A stretch of 64,000 nt of DNA. Origin: Macrotrachela quadricornifera (taxonomy: Eukaryota > Rotifera > Eurotatoria > Philodinida > Philodinidae). A model generated the notes under the pieces. That model had not been told where the DNA came from, did not search any database, and saw only the letters and a list, made by a program, of their open reading frames with translations. This document shows, piece after piece, positions 1-10,700 of the stretch. Within the stretch, counting starts at the first letter, position 1. Every line of letters starts with the position of its first letter. The translations under genes were made by a program, and so were the position numbers. Location: the NCBI GenBank assembly GCA_022393335.1, contig JAJEKB010020648.1, forward strand, positions 1-64,000, in the 5' to 3' direction.

Positions 1-240
1 CGGTCGATATTGCCACTATTGTCCACATGAAACATGGGGTTGTTCGGATCAATTTAAGGTTATCATAGATTTGCTATAATGCGCCTCGAACACTATGATG
101 TTCTACCAAGACTATAGTGAAGAAACAGGGAAATGGGGAGGGTGTAGAGTAATGGCGCATTGGGCCACCGAGATTGCCACTATTGTCCACGTGGAACATG
201 GGGTTGTTTGGGCCAACTTAAGGTTATCATATATATTCCC
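1..240. repeat. Two diverged copies of a ~164-bp unit
   Basis: The stretch beginning ATTGCCACTATTGTCCAC at about position 9 recurs from about 173, so the period is close to 164 bp. Both copies continue through the same GGGGTTGTT...TTAAGGTTATCATA segment. The first copy is cut by the window edge. An open frame across the second copy (95-355) has no recognisable domain, and I do not regard it as a gene. Confidence 0.7.
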
Positions 241-423
241 TCGACTGAGAGGGGGGTCATATGAAAAAATAAATATGAAAAAAAATAGTTCGTGTGTGTA
301 TGGATGTTTGTGTCAGGGTGAAAAGAATATCGAGGTCAAAAAAACAAAGTCTTAAAAAAGCTTCAAAGGTTAACTAAAAATAAACGTTTGACCAAAAGTT
401 TTTGGGACAGGTATGATACTTGA

Positions 424-804
424 TCAACACCATTGTTTATTATTGTGGCATCAGTATTGTTCAATTCATGTTAGGAATTGGTGAGGTTTCGTATTATCCT
501 TAATAATGTGTTTTTTCACGAATCGATGAATTGACGGTGGTGAATGATGAACAGTATTGTTTATTGTTGTGGTATCAGCATTGTTCAATTGATGTCAGGA
601 ATTGGTGAGGTTTAGTATTTTTTTTCAAAAAAATGTGTTTTTTCACGAAATGATGGTTTCACCGTGGTGCGTAATTAGCAGCATTACTCATTATTGTGGT
701 ATCTGGATTGTTCAGTGACGTTAGGATTTGGTGAGGTTTGGTATTTTTCATCAGAGATAGGTGTTTTTTCACGAAATGATGATTTCACGATTGTGGTTGA
801 TCGA
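424..804. repeat. Three-copy tandem repeat, ~127-bp unit
   Basis: Three consecutive diverged units start at about 424, 551 and 678. Each carries a TTATTGTGGTATC-like block, then ATTGGTGAGGTTT, then GTGTTTTTTCACGAA. A CTCGACTGA...GGGTCATATGAAAAA motif at about 240 recurs in the same orientation at about 1139, so the array lies between short direct repeats. This looks like satellite or transposon-derived DNA. Confidence 0.7.
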
Positions 805-1735
805 CAGGATTTGTTGCTGTTGTTAAGTAATCCAAATTGCTCAATGAGTGTTTTTCGCAGTACGGAGTTCCCTCGAAGGATTTATGATTTAACCCTTTGA
901 GCACGGTTGACATCATATGTCACCACTTTTTTTTAGTATAGAAAAACTGTTTTGTTCATATTAAACTGTTAGATCGTCAAGTACACACAGGTTATATAGT
1001 TGACGTCATCTGTCATCTCAAATTTGTTACACTATTGTTCTAACTTTGTTGTTTGCCCAGGATGTGATGAACATTCTATTAAAATAATTGATCCCGATCT
1101 GTGCAGTTTAAAATTGAAGAATGTTCTTACGTTTTGCGCTCGACTGAAGGGCGGGTCATATGAAAAAGATTAAATGCGTTCGAGTGTTTGTTTGCATAAA
1201 GTCAAAGAAACATGCATAAATTCGAAAACTGTTTTTTGCTCGAAACGATCTCGTGTGCTTGAAACAAATGGTAGCGCGAGCCGAGGTACATGAGGCGAGA
1301 GAGACATCTTTCAAAATTCCAAAATGCTTTGTTTTCCTAAAACAGCCAGCATGTGAAATATAAGTGACATTTTACACATGGTTCTTCGGTACTGCTACGA
1401 AAATGGTAAAAGAGAGAACGACGCGCTACGAAATTTTACCCGCATTGTACGCACTGCCTAGTAGTCGGTAGTGGGCGGACCGTAGGGCCGCTAACGACTG
1501 ACTGTGAGCTATCCCTTATGCGCCACTTTACAAAATTAAAAAAAGAAATTCGAAAGTCCGCTCTTTTTACACAATGGTCGTTTATGACAGTATTATAAAG
1601 TTCTTTTATATACAGGTGTTTGTTCAGCGATAGATCTCAAAACAGAATTCAAGAAGAAGTAATACATGATGATTAGATAGGATTCAGTCGAGGGTCAAGC
1701 GAGTCACTACGACGAGCGTTACTTGTTGTTAATAG
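805..1735. other. Non-coding stretch before the glycosyltransferase
   Basis: I see no convincing gene. At 889 the sequence TTAACCCTTTGAG resembles a single piggyBac-type terminal repeat next to a TTAA target, but no partner end is visible. The section 1260-1520 is less AT-rich than its surroundings and has stops in all frames. None of it resembles the missing N-terminal half of the downstream glycosyltransferase. Confidence 0.5.
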
Positions 1736-3210
1736 ATGTGGTTAGGTATCGGTGATCTTATCAATAAGTTTCGTCATCATTCACTAGACCTTCCATCGTT
1801 AGACATACGTCAAGCCATCTCTATCATGATTGATGAGAAAGTACCGTACACTTATTGTTGGTCTCCGTCACTCGTCCAGAAACCTTCCGATTGGCCATGG
1901 TATGTCGATGTTTCTGGATTTTTCTTTCTTGATCCTATACCTGATAAAGTAAAACCATCCGAGGACTTACTCATCTTTCTTGGCCTTCGCTCCAATTCTG
2001 ACATTCAGACAAAAGAAATGTTACCACCTATATTCATTGGTTTTGGCTCTATTATTGGTCATGATTCACAACGAATTTTAGACATCGTACTTGATGCATT
2101 GATTCAAACTGGGTATCGAGCATTACTTGCTGGATTTGATATAGAGAAAGATCGTTTACCTGAAACTATTTTTAAAATTGACGAAATTTCATATGATTGG
2201 CTCTTTCAATATGGTAAGTAATTTGTCAAACATTTGTTTGATGTATAAAATGAATGAATTGCATATAGATATTCTTTTGCACTTTGTCGTTTGTTAGTGT
2301 CAGCAGTATGTCATCATGGTGGTGCTGGAACAACAGCCTCTGCTCTACATGCTGGCAAGCCGAATATTATTATACCTTTTTTTGGTGATCAATTTTTTTG
2401 GGGCGATATTATCAATAGAAGTGGTGCTGGCCCTCCTCCGTTACTAGGAAAAGAACTAACTATAATCAAATTAGTAGAAGCTTTTAAATTTGTGCACAAA
2501 ACAGAAGTACAAGCTGCTGCTCAGCGTATTCGGGAGGCTATAATGCATGAAAATGGATGTGCAGCAGCAGTGCGTGCCTTTCATGCTAATCTACCTGTGT
2601 CACGTATGCATAGTGATCTAGAATCAACATTTGCTGCTTGTTTTCGTTTGGATGAGTATAATCTACAAATATCTCGACCAGTTGCTCAAGTACTACTATC
2701 AGCAGGAGTTGTAGATGAATCACAGTTTCGCTACCATTCCACCAAAGATTGGAAGCTACCACATCAAAATTCACGGTAAGATTATTGTTTTTGATTTTAT
2801 CAATAGTACTCAACGATTGAGTGATACAAAATTTGTAATAAATGATTTTTATTTTGAATTGAAGTAAATCAAATAAACAAGATCATCTACATATGACAGA
2901 TATTCAATTCGATATGATGACACCCAAACCTACTGATTATTATGATGCAGGGCAGATGACGACTGCTGTCAATTGTGTGATGAAGACCAGCATTGACGGT
3001 GAACAACAACATATACTGCCCGATATTTCAGTTCTTGCTCATAATGCGGCAAATATTTCAGGTTTCTCTCCAGGAATATGCAAGCATATTTTGCAACAAT
3101 TCAATGAAATAAAACAACAACATAAGCAGAAATTGATTCTTCCATCGGCGAAGCATCATCGAACGTATTCTTCCACACTTCGCCGAAGTAAATCGTTCAT
3201 TAATCTTTAA
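1736..3210 (+). CDS. Sterol 3-beta-glucosyltransferase-type GT-B enzyme, 5' end missing
   Basis: Three exons read through in frame: 1736-2213, 2298-2775 and 2865-3210. Introns are 84 and 89 nt, both GT-AG, and the sum is 433 residues. The C-terminal GT-B domain begins at PPIFIGFGSI. The junction of exons 1 and 2 recreates FQYVSAVCHHGGAGTTAS, which leads into the donor-binding block GKPNIIIPFFGDQFFWG, typical of UDP-glucose:sterol glucosyltransferases (UGT80/Atg26 type). These enzymes move glucose from UDP-glucose to the 3-hydroxyl of a membrane sterol. Exon 1 opens directly after an in-frame TAG that is also a possible splice acceptor (TTGTTGTTAATAG). The N-terminal acceptor-binding domain of this family (roughly 200 residues) is not found in the 1.7 kb upstream. 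The gene is therefore either 5'-truncated or has a distant first exon. The last ~110 residues are poorly conserved. Confidence 0.8.
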
Positions 3211-3714
3211 AGCTTATTATTATATTACTATTTGTTATATAATTTCGCATGTGTGTTCTCGACTTTATTTTTATTGACATTTTTTATCATGTGTATTCTA
3301 GCAAATTTTGTATAAACAAGCATACATATATATTCGATAAATTAATAGCTGTTTTCAAATATTGACTGCGTTCTGTTGTAAATCTTTTTCCATAAAAAAT
3401 GCAAGATCTAATGCTATATCTAAAAGACAACAGACACAGTTATATGCCACTTAGTGCTTGCATCGACATTATTCTACGAGAAAACAATAGTGTAAAGCAG
3501 ACTACCAATTAAATACTTATACACTTCACTTCTTTTTTACTTTGTGTAAAAGTCATTCATTTTGACTAAAGATCAAAAACAAATTGAAAATAACTAGTTA
3601 ATAATATTTAGTTTCATGTATCTTAGGACAGGCTGACTATGCGAATCATATCGACATAACTAATTGTAAAGGATTTTGAGAGAATATCCAGATTTTCTAG
3701 TATATGAGCTTAAT
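3211..3714. other. Intergenic, nothing seen
   Basis: AT-rich spacer between the 3' ends of the glycosyltransferase and a minus-strand candidate. No long open frame, repeat or RNA gene was recognised. Confidence 0.5.
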
Positions 3715-4241
3715 TCATCGATCGTGGATTTGTTGCAACAAGATTTGCGCTTCAGTACATGTATAAATTGTAGCCAATGAAGTAATAAAGGAATCTATAA
3801 GCAAATCAGCTCGTCCATTTCGATAATTGTATGAATTAAATGAAATTTCTTGTATATATGTGATATTATAATTTGACACACTAATGGAACGATCTAGTCC
3901 ACAATTAAATAGTGTGATCATAGCGGGCAAAGTCGATTTTTCATTATATGTGATTGACCCAAATATTTCATTGTTGATCAATGTACAAGTAACAAATAAT
4001 TCCAACTTGTTTGAAATTCTTGCAAGATATCCAATGTTTGATCGATTGTGTCATTATAACCTAAACCAAATGTTGCTTCACTCTTGTTCAAAATAAAAAT
4101 TTCAGATCGATGAGTGTAGTACGAATTAGCACAATCAAATCGATATCCACAAGTATACCCCGCTTTTTTCGGTATGAAGACCGTAACGAGGATCATCATG
4201 AGGTTCGGCGCCACATTCAGGATACGTATTATGAGGCTCAT
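3715..4241 (-). pseudogene. Candidate secreted protein split by a frame change
   Basis: Two minus-strand frames overlap at 3978-4005 and read like one protein. The first (from ATG at 4241, 87 residues) has a hydrophobic N-terminus and then a Cys- and Asn-containing segment (YTCGYRFDCANSYYTHRSE). The second continues with NNEIFGSITYNEKSTLPA and ends QILLQQIHDR. Several N-x-S/T sites suggest an extracellular protein. No GT-AG intron that joins the frames is evident, so a 1-nt frameshift (real, or an assembly error) is the simplest reading. I do not recognise the family. Confidence 0.35.
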
Positions 4242-4801
4242 TTTTTCTACTATAGAAATTAAGTCAAAGACTCAAAGTTGATATTCTACGATTAATTTCA
4301 ACAGTATTGAACAAAAAAAATGAATGAACATCGGTAAATAGGGAAGGCGCATATAAAGAGAAAGAACCAGAGTAACAGCTACATGATAATAACATATACA
4401 CAGTACAACTCAAAACTGAAGATAAACAAAAACAAGAAAAACACATTTCTTTCATGCATATCAGTTTATTTTATCTAATTCTCGTATTCACATCTTTATT
4501 CCTCGCAACAAAAATTTTCATCATCAATCTAACATTCATAAACATATGTATGAAATCTTACTTTATATATTACTCGATTTTCTTCTTTCTTTTTAACAGA
4601 ATCTTTTTTTTTTGCAGTGTAGTTTTACAATTTTATATGTAGAGAAGAACTATAAAGTATATAGCCGATTTTAGATAATTATATCCTCTATATGAATGTT
4701 TAGATTATGGTTTTTCTTTCAATCATCAGAAGATTTTATTAATACTTTTCGCATAAAATATGGTGCTCAAGTTTGTAATTCATAGATTATGCACTTATAT
4801 T
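4242..4801. other. Spacer with DUSP polyadenylation signal
   Basis: No gene is supported here; the short open frames are low-complexity and hydrophobic. Read on the minus strand, an AATAAA lies at about 4733-4741, roughly 60 bases past the phosphatase stop. It is a plausible polyadenylation signal for that gene. Confidence 0.45.
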
Positions 4802-5385
4802 TTAGTCAGAAAGGTCATCTGCATCGAAATTCATTGATACACTTCCAAAAAGAGAATCTTCAAAAGCCATCAATTGTTGCAAGAAACCAGGATTAGGGGA
4901 TATGTGTTTACGAGCGTTAATCAATAATTCATAAGATGCTTTGAGATTTCTTTCTTTCTTGTGCATTAAATATGCTAGAACAAAAGCAGGAGATCGACTA
5001 ACACCCATATGGCAATGAATAAGACATGCTGAATTAGGTGAAGCCTACAAATAATAATGATCGACTTGCTGAAAATTTTAAGTCGATAGCTAGTTCATAC
5101 TTGATCAATAAAATTGAATACTTCTTCGAATAGAGGTATGATATCTTGAGAAGAAGAATCTTTGACGGGACATTGAAGATAGATGAAAGTATCTGGATGC
5201 AAATTTGAACAATCAGTAAGATTTAGAATATATCTGTGAATGAATATAACTTTTATATGAAGTTCGATTATCAAAGCTTACTTAATGCCCATTTCGAGAA
5301 GTTTCTCTTTGTTGTGAGTGCATGAATAAGAACCAAGAAATAGATGAGGTAAGATTTGAGAAGGAGATTCCACATTTGACGTCAT
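4802..5385 (-). CDS. Small atypical dual-specificity protein phosphatase
   Basis: Three minus-strand exons join cleanly: 5385-5282, 5233-5101 and 5044-4802. The introns are 48 and 56 nt and the product is 159 residues. The fold starts at ILPHLFLGSY, the usual first strand of DUSP domains. It continues through YILNLTDCSN and CPVKD, where Asp60 is the likely general acid. It reaches the signature HCHMGVSRS with nucleophile Cys90 and phosphate-binding Arg96, followed by the AYLM helix. All catalytic elements are present and the length matches small atypical DUSPs. The enzyme should dephosphorylate Tyr and Ser/Thr residues, or possibly another phosphorylated ligand. No targeting signal or regulatory domain is visible. 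The start is the first ATG in a frame that closes correctly through both introns. Confidence 0.92.
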
Positions 5386-7798
5386 TATATCAAATAAAAT
5401 AATAAAAAGCGAGAAAATCTATAAAGAAAAAGTTTATAATAATAATAATTTTTAAACAAAATTTAAATGTATTAAGATCAATTGTAAGTAACGGATTTCT
5501 TAAAATAGTAAAATCAGTATTTCGCTTTTTTTTCTATATTGCAAAGATGAGCTTAGAAAATAAGTGCTTATAAACAAATATCTAACTATATGCGTATGTT
5601 GTGACCGATTAATACTTCAATACTCAAAGTGTAAGAAATTATTCATTTCTGAAAATCATCATTGTTTTCAACGAAATATTTGTTACGTTTAATACATATA
5701 GAAAATCCCGTACAATCGTTTTTGAATAAAGATTGAAAAGTTAAGTAGAATTAAAACTTTGAATCTCTAGCCTAAGCGTACCCATCAAGTAAGATAAAGA
5801 TCTTGAAGTTTTATGTAAATTATTAGGATTTTGATAAAGGAAATTTGCAATTGAAGTGTGACCTAGAACTTCTATTCTATCTCATGGAAAGTGTGACTTT
5901 ATGTTTTCTTCAGTATACTTACTATTTGCACATACTTGTGACATTACTCAAAAAGAAAAAAAAAGTTTGATTACAGTGTGTTGTGTAATTCCTTTTCGTT
6001 CTTTATGTTGAGTCATAAATTAAACTCGTTTAGCTGATTCATTCCACGTTGGTAAAAATTTAAATCATAATGAAGGCATTCTCAAGTAAAAAAAGAGAAT
6101 AAACAATGCAAAATTTATATGATACTTATGTAATGTATATTTCGCTATTTTTCAATGGTAAATTTTTTCAGCCTTAAAACTTTATGAGTACATACTGATA
6201 CATTCAATAGTATTTTTCGGCCATAATGAGGGATAAAGACGTTTTTCGTATACTCAGAATGTAATCCGCAATACTCTATGATTAGCGTTTCTATCGTTTG
6301 GAAGCGATCTATGGCCTTCCACTTCGGAACTAAGTATATCTAAATAATATTAAATATTTATTTTCTTTCATGAATAATTTTTTTTCTTATATGGAAAATC
6401 TTGAGGTTATTCTACAATTCAAATATTTTCGTCATCCTGCTATTCTACTTTGCAGTCATTTTTCCTTAAATGGTCAAAAAATGTGACCACTCAAGTAAAT
6501 CTCAAAAGGTCTTTGTTAGATGCGGCGACTGCTCGAGAGTCATTTCAGTCAAGTTTTTCCCGTTCTGTTAAAATGAGCACCCCTCGAAAAATCTAATATC
6601 CAGCTATTTGCGGTTTCGATTCCTCGATCTTGACTAATCGACCAGACGATTTTCTACGAGTGCTCAAACTTCAGTTGGCGTGAAAATCTTTTGAACAAAT
6701 TAAAGAGTTGCATCTTCTTTTCGCTCATTTAGCTTTCTTTCGAACGCTTCGATTCTATCAAAATAGCGAGTACTCGGCGAAAGAAACACATCTAAGCCCA
6801 CTATTCAAGCACTCGACTTTTTTTGTGCAACAGAAGCTTATGGAATTTCTCAAAGATCAGCTGTAAAGATGCTGTCAGGAAAATCATCAATACTTGGATA
6901 CGATCGGTGATGATCTCAAAGTCAAATCTACATTTCATAGCCTCGTAAATTTCAAGCTACATAAGAAAGAAATCTAATCAGATCTGTTGAAAATCTTTTA
7001 GATTCTTTACATTACTGTCTTAGATTTCGCTTCCATTTGAAATATCAATAGCTTGAAAGTCGATTAAAATTCGCTATCATCAATTATCAATCAATTCTTA
7101 TAATTATTGTATGGGCATCTTTTTTTTATTTCTCTTTCTTGATTTAGTTTCGCAATATTTTATTAATGTTAAATTATAAAATGTTGAATTGAAAAAAATA
7201 TTCTAGAAAATAATGATTGCTGTCTGACTAAATGAGAAAATAAGAAAGAATTTATATTCATGAAAAAAAAAAGAAATATCGCTAAGGACAGTTGATATAT
7301 TGATAAAATATGTTTCTATAGTCAGAAGATCAAGATGTTTAGATCAACTCGTCGATTCATGGTTCATAATCGTAAGTACATATGTTCGAAGTAACACTTT
7401 CCGATAGATCGAGGACATGGCGATGAGTTGTTTCATTTCGATATATATAAACCTATTGAAAAAATTCTAAGATTTTCAATCGATTTGAACGTTCGATGGA
7501 CATCGAAATATCCATCGACAGTTAGGTTGGGAAGTTCTTCCATCTGATAGTATTATTGTTAATTAATATGAATCAACATTCTTTTATCTATATAAAAAGA
7601 TTTTCATTTAGAAAAAGTGAGTATTGGTAAAAGTACTTAATTTTGCTAAAACAAACTAGTTTATTTACTGATGATTCAATATTAATATTAATTTCACAAT
7701 ATGACAAAAAAAGCTGAACACTGATAAATACACAATGATAAGCAAGTAGATCAGTTCTTCGAAGAAAGTCACATTTCGTACAGGAATTTTGCTAATAT
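5386..7798. other. 2.4-kb AT-rich intergenic region
   Basis: No open frame longer than a few dozen codons has recognisable coding character. A block at 6520-7000 is less AT-rich and has short in-frame stretches interrupted by stops, but no family was recognised. The 3' end of the receptor gene and the promoter of the phosphatase must lie within this region. No TATA-type element stands out. Confidence 0.45.
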
Positions 7799-10700
7799 CT
7801 AGATGAACTTATTAAGAAAACGTCGACAAATATTTGATAATAGTTCCGTAAATTCTTTTCTGAAGAATGATGATGGTATAACAAAGATTATAAAAACGGA
7901 TGCTGATGGAATGAATGAAAGAAAATAACCGATAAGATAAAACCAAAATAAATGAGATGATTTATTACAATCTAATATAATTGAAATAATTAAATGAGGT
8001 AATGTTAATATTATGATCATAATAGGACTAATTAGAAGATGTTTATATTTTTTTAATTTTAATCTAAAATGAATCCATAAACTAGAATTAGTTTGAATAG
8101 TAGCTCGTTGACGAGTAGTTGTTATGATGATGAATAATGCTGAGAATAGATTAATAAATAATGGAATAAAATAATGAAAAAATAACAAAGTTGAAGTATA
8201 AATTTGTAACCATGATGAATAAATAACAACACACCAACTTCGTTCTTCGATTTTATCTTCAAATACATGAAGGCCAAGTAATTGTGGAATAGAGAGACAG
8301 AAAATAATAATAAATAATAATACGATTATACATTTAGCAATTTGTTTACTTTTCTTCTTGTTAAAAGAAATTCCTTGAAATACAGTAATTGATCGTTCTA
8401 TTGCTACACAAGCATTAAGCCAATTGTCTAAGTATAAAAACATTTTTAGAAGAAGTTCAATACATCGACAATTCATAATAAGAATAAATTGCTGAACAAT
8501 TTCACCAAAATAATCTTGATATGAAAGAAAAAGAAGCCAGAATTTCAGTGTAAATAAAATGACAATCACTAATGAAATAATCGATGAAGCCAAAAGATAT
8601 GTTCCACAACCAATTATCTGTGTTTTTTTTCTCGAAAAAGTTATTATTGATAAAATACTATTGATGATACCTATTACGAATATTAACATTGTAATAATAG
8701 CACTCACTTTTACTCTAAAAGATTGCTTGGCTAAGATTATATTATGTTTAAATTCATAACCTAAGATTTCATCTAATGTTGCACCGAGACCTTTTGCATA
8801 AAATTGACATTGATTACCAAAAAAACAATTAGGACATATACAAATTCTTGTAGATGGACAAGTCGGATGATCTTGTAAACATTGTGCTCCATGTTTACAA
8901 TCATTATTCAATGTACATTGAAAATTATTATCATGATTAAATTCCAAACAATTAGCATGATGATCATTTGTACATAAACAAAGATAGTATTCATCAATAA
9001 AACAAGTCAAATCAAAGCGTCTTCGACAAAGATCGAAATAAAATTTTATTCGTTGATATTTTAACATTGTCAATACATTTGAATGAAATAATTGTTCAGT
9101 AGGATAACATTCTTGTTTAAAACTAATTGATGTTGAAATGTATGTCTTTGAAGATTGTTGAAGTACAGCAAGATAATACTTGTTACTAGCTTCAATAATT
9201 ACCATATGAAATGGTATTGCAATGTGAAAAGTAATGACATCTTGAAAAAGAGTTAATTTTCGGAGTATAATCGTTTTGATTGGTTCAGATTCATTGGAAA
9301 GGGTAAAGAAATAAGTTACGAGATACGATGGAATATAAATGGTATCTAGAGAAATATCAAGTCTAGATTTCAACTTTTCACAATTTCTTCCAAAATATCG
9401 ATCAGGACAAATACAAGTATAATCTTTTTGAGGATTAGTCACATCAGCTGGGACACATTTACCATTATTTTGACAAGCATTAATCGGACATGTTGATGTC
9501 AATAGACATTGAGAACCAAATTTGTCTAAAGGACATACACATATCGATTGATTATTTGATGATCCTATACAGATTGAATCGGATGAACATGTCTGACAAT
9601 TTATTGGTATATTGCATTGAATACCTGACCATTTAGGAGAACATCGACAGAAATATTTTTCTTTATTTAAGTATTTTACACATTCACCATTGACACAAGT
9701 AATGGAGCAATGAGATGAACGATGAATTGGATTATTTGATAGAATAAATGAAAATGCTAATCTATTGACAGGCAAAAAAAGAAAAGTAATGGGAACGTAC
9801 CAACTTCCAACATATATCATATTATTTTTGTCGAATGTATCGATACGTATACTGTAATTCTTGGAAATATCTTTTGGTCGTGTTGAAAATAATAAATATC
9901 GGTTGAATCTAATACTACAGCTTTGTTTTGATATATATACAAACTGATTATATGCATCAATCTTGTGTTCTTCATCATTATCATCGATTAACATAATAAC
10001 AATAGCATAAATAGTATGTCTATCAAATGAACTCAATCGTAATGTTAAACTAATTCGTTTATTTTGATATTGACATAAATGACCATAATAACTAGGTGGG
10101 CATATACATGTCTTATTATAATTATTGTTTCCGAGTAATGTATGAATAATGAGTCCACGATTGCAATACCATGGCCAGAAGTTATCCTTAATTTGAGATA
10201 CATTAATATTTACGGAAGGATGTCTCTCTATTGGCCAATAAATAGTTTCATTAAAGACATTTTTTTCTGAAGGAGGATGGTTGGATGAAGTATGAACGGA
10301 AAAATATTGAATTCTGTCATTTTTAGCTTCACTCAGTCCACAAAGAACTTCTTCAATTTCACTACGATTGCGCGTTAAATCCTTGTCACATCTAAATGAA
10401 CGATTATTGCAGAAATCTTCATCATCACCCTCAGGACAATCTCGATTATGATCACATAATTGAGATGATTTTATGCATTCATCAGTGTTTGAACAGCGAA
10501 AACGAAATTCACTTGCAGGATATTTCCATCGACATAGTTCTTGTTCATCTGCTGCTCCAAGACAATCAACTTCTGTATCATTAACTTGTTCATGAGATAA
10601 ACAAATCACTGTATAATTGACGGGAGATACACATGCATAAGTTCCTGAACAACATTTTGTTTGACTACAATTGTTTTCATCTCGTCCATCTACACATGAC

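Noticed and set aside
95..355. 86-residue plus-strand open frame
   Set aside because: It crosses the 164-bp repeat, has no domain, and its reading is not conserved between the two repeat copies.
361..373. CTTCAAAGGTTAA as the partner of the tip at 889
   Set aside because: Its orientation is outward relative to 889 and it lacks one G of the CCC/GGG tip, so the two cannot bound one element.
889..902. Lone TTAACCCTTTGAG as a piggyBac end
   Set aside because: No inverse partner with TTAA was found within the next few kilobases, so an element cannot be delimited.
6600..6640. GCGGTTTCGATTCCTC resembling a tRNA T-loop
   Set aside because: There are no matching acceptor or anticodon stems around it, and the spacing to any A/B-box-like sequence is wrong.
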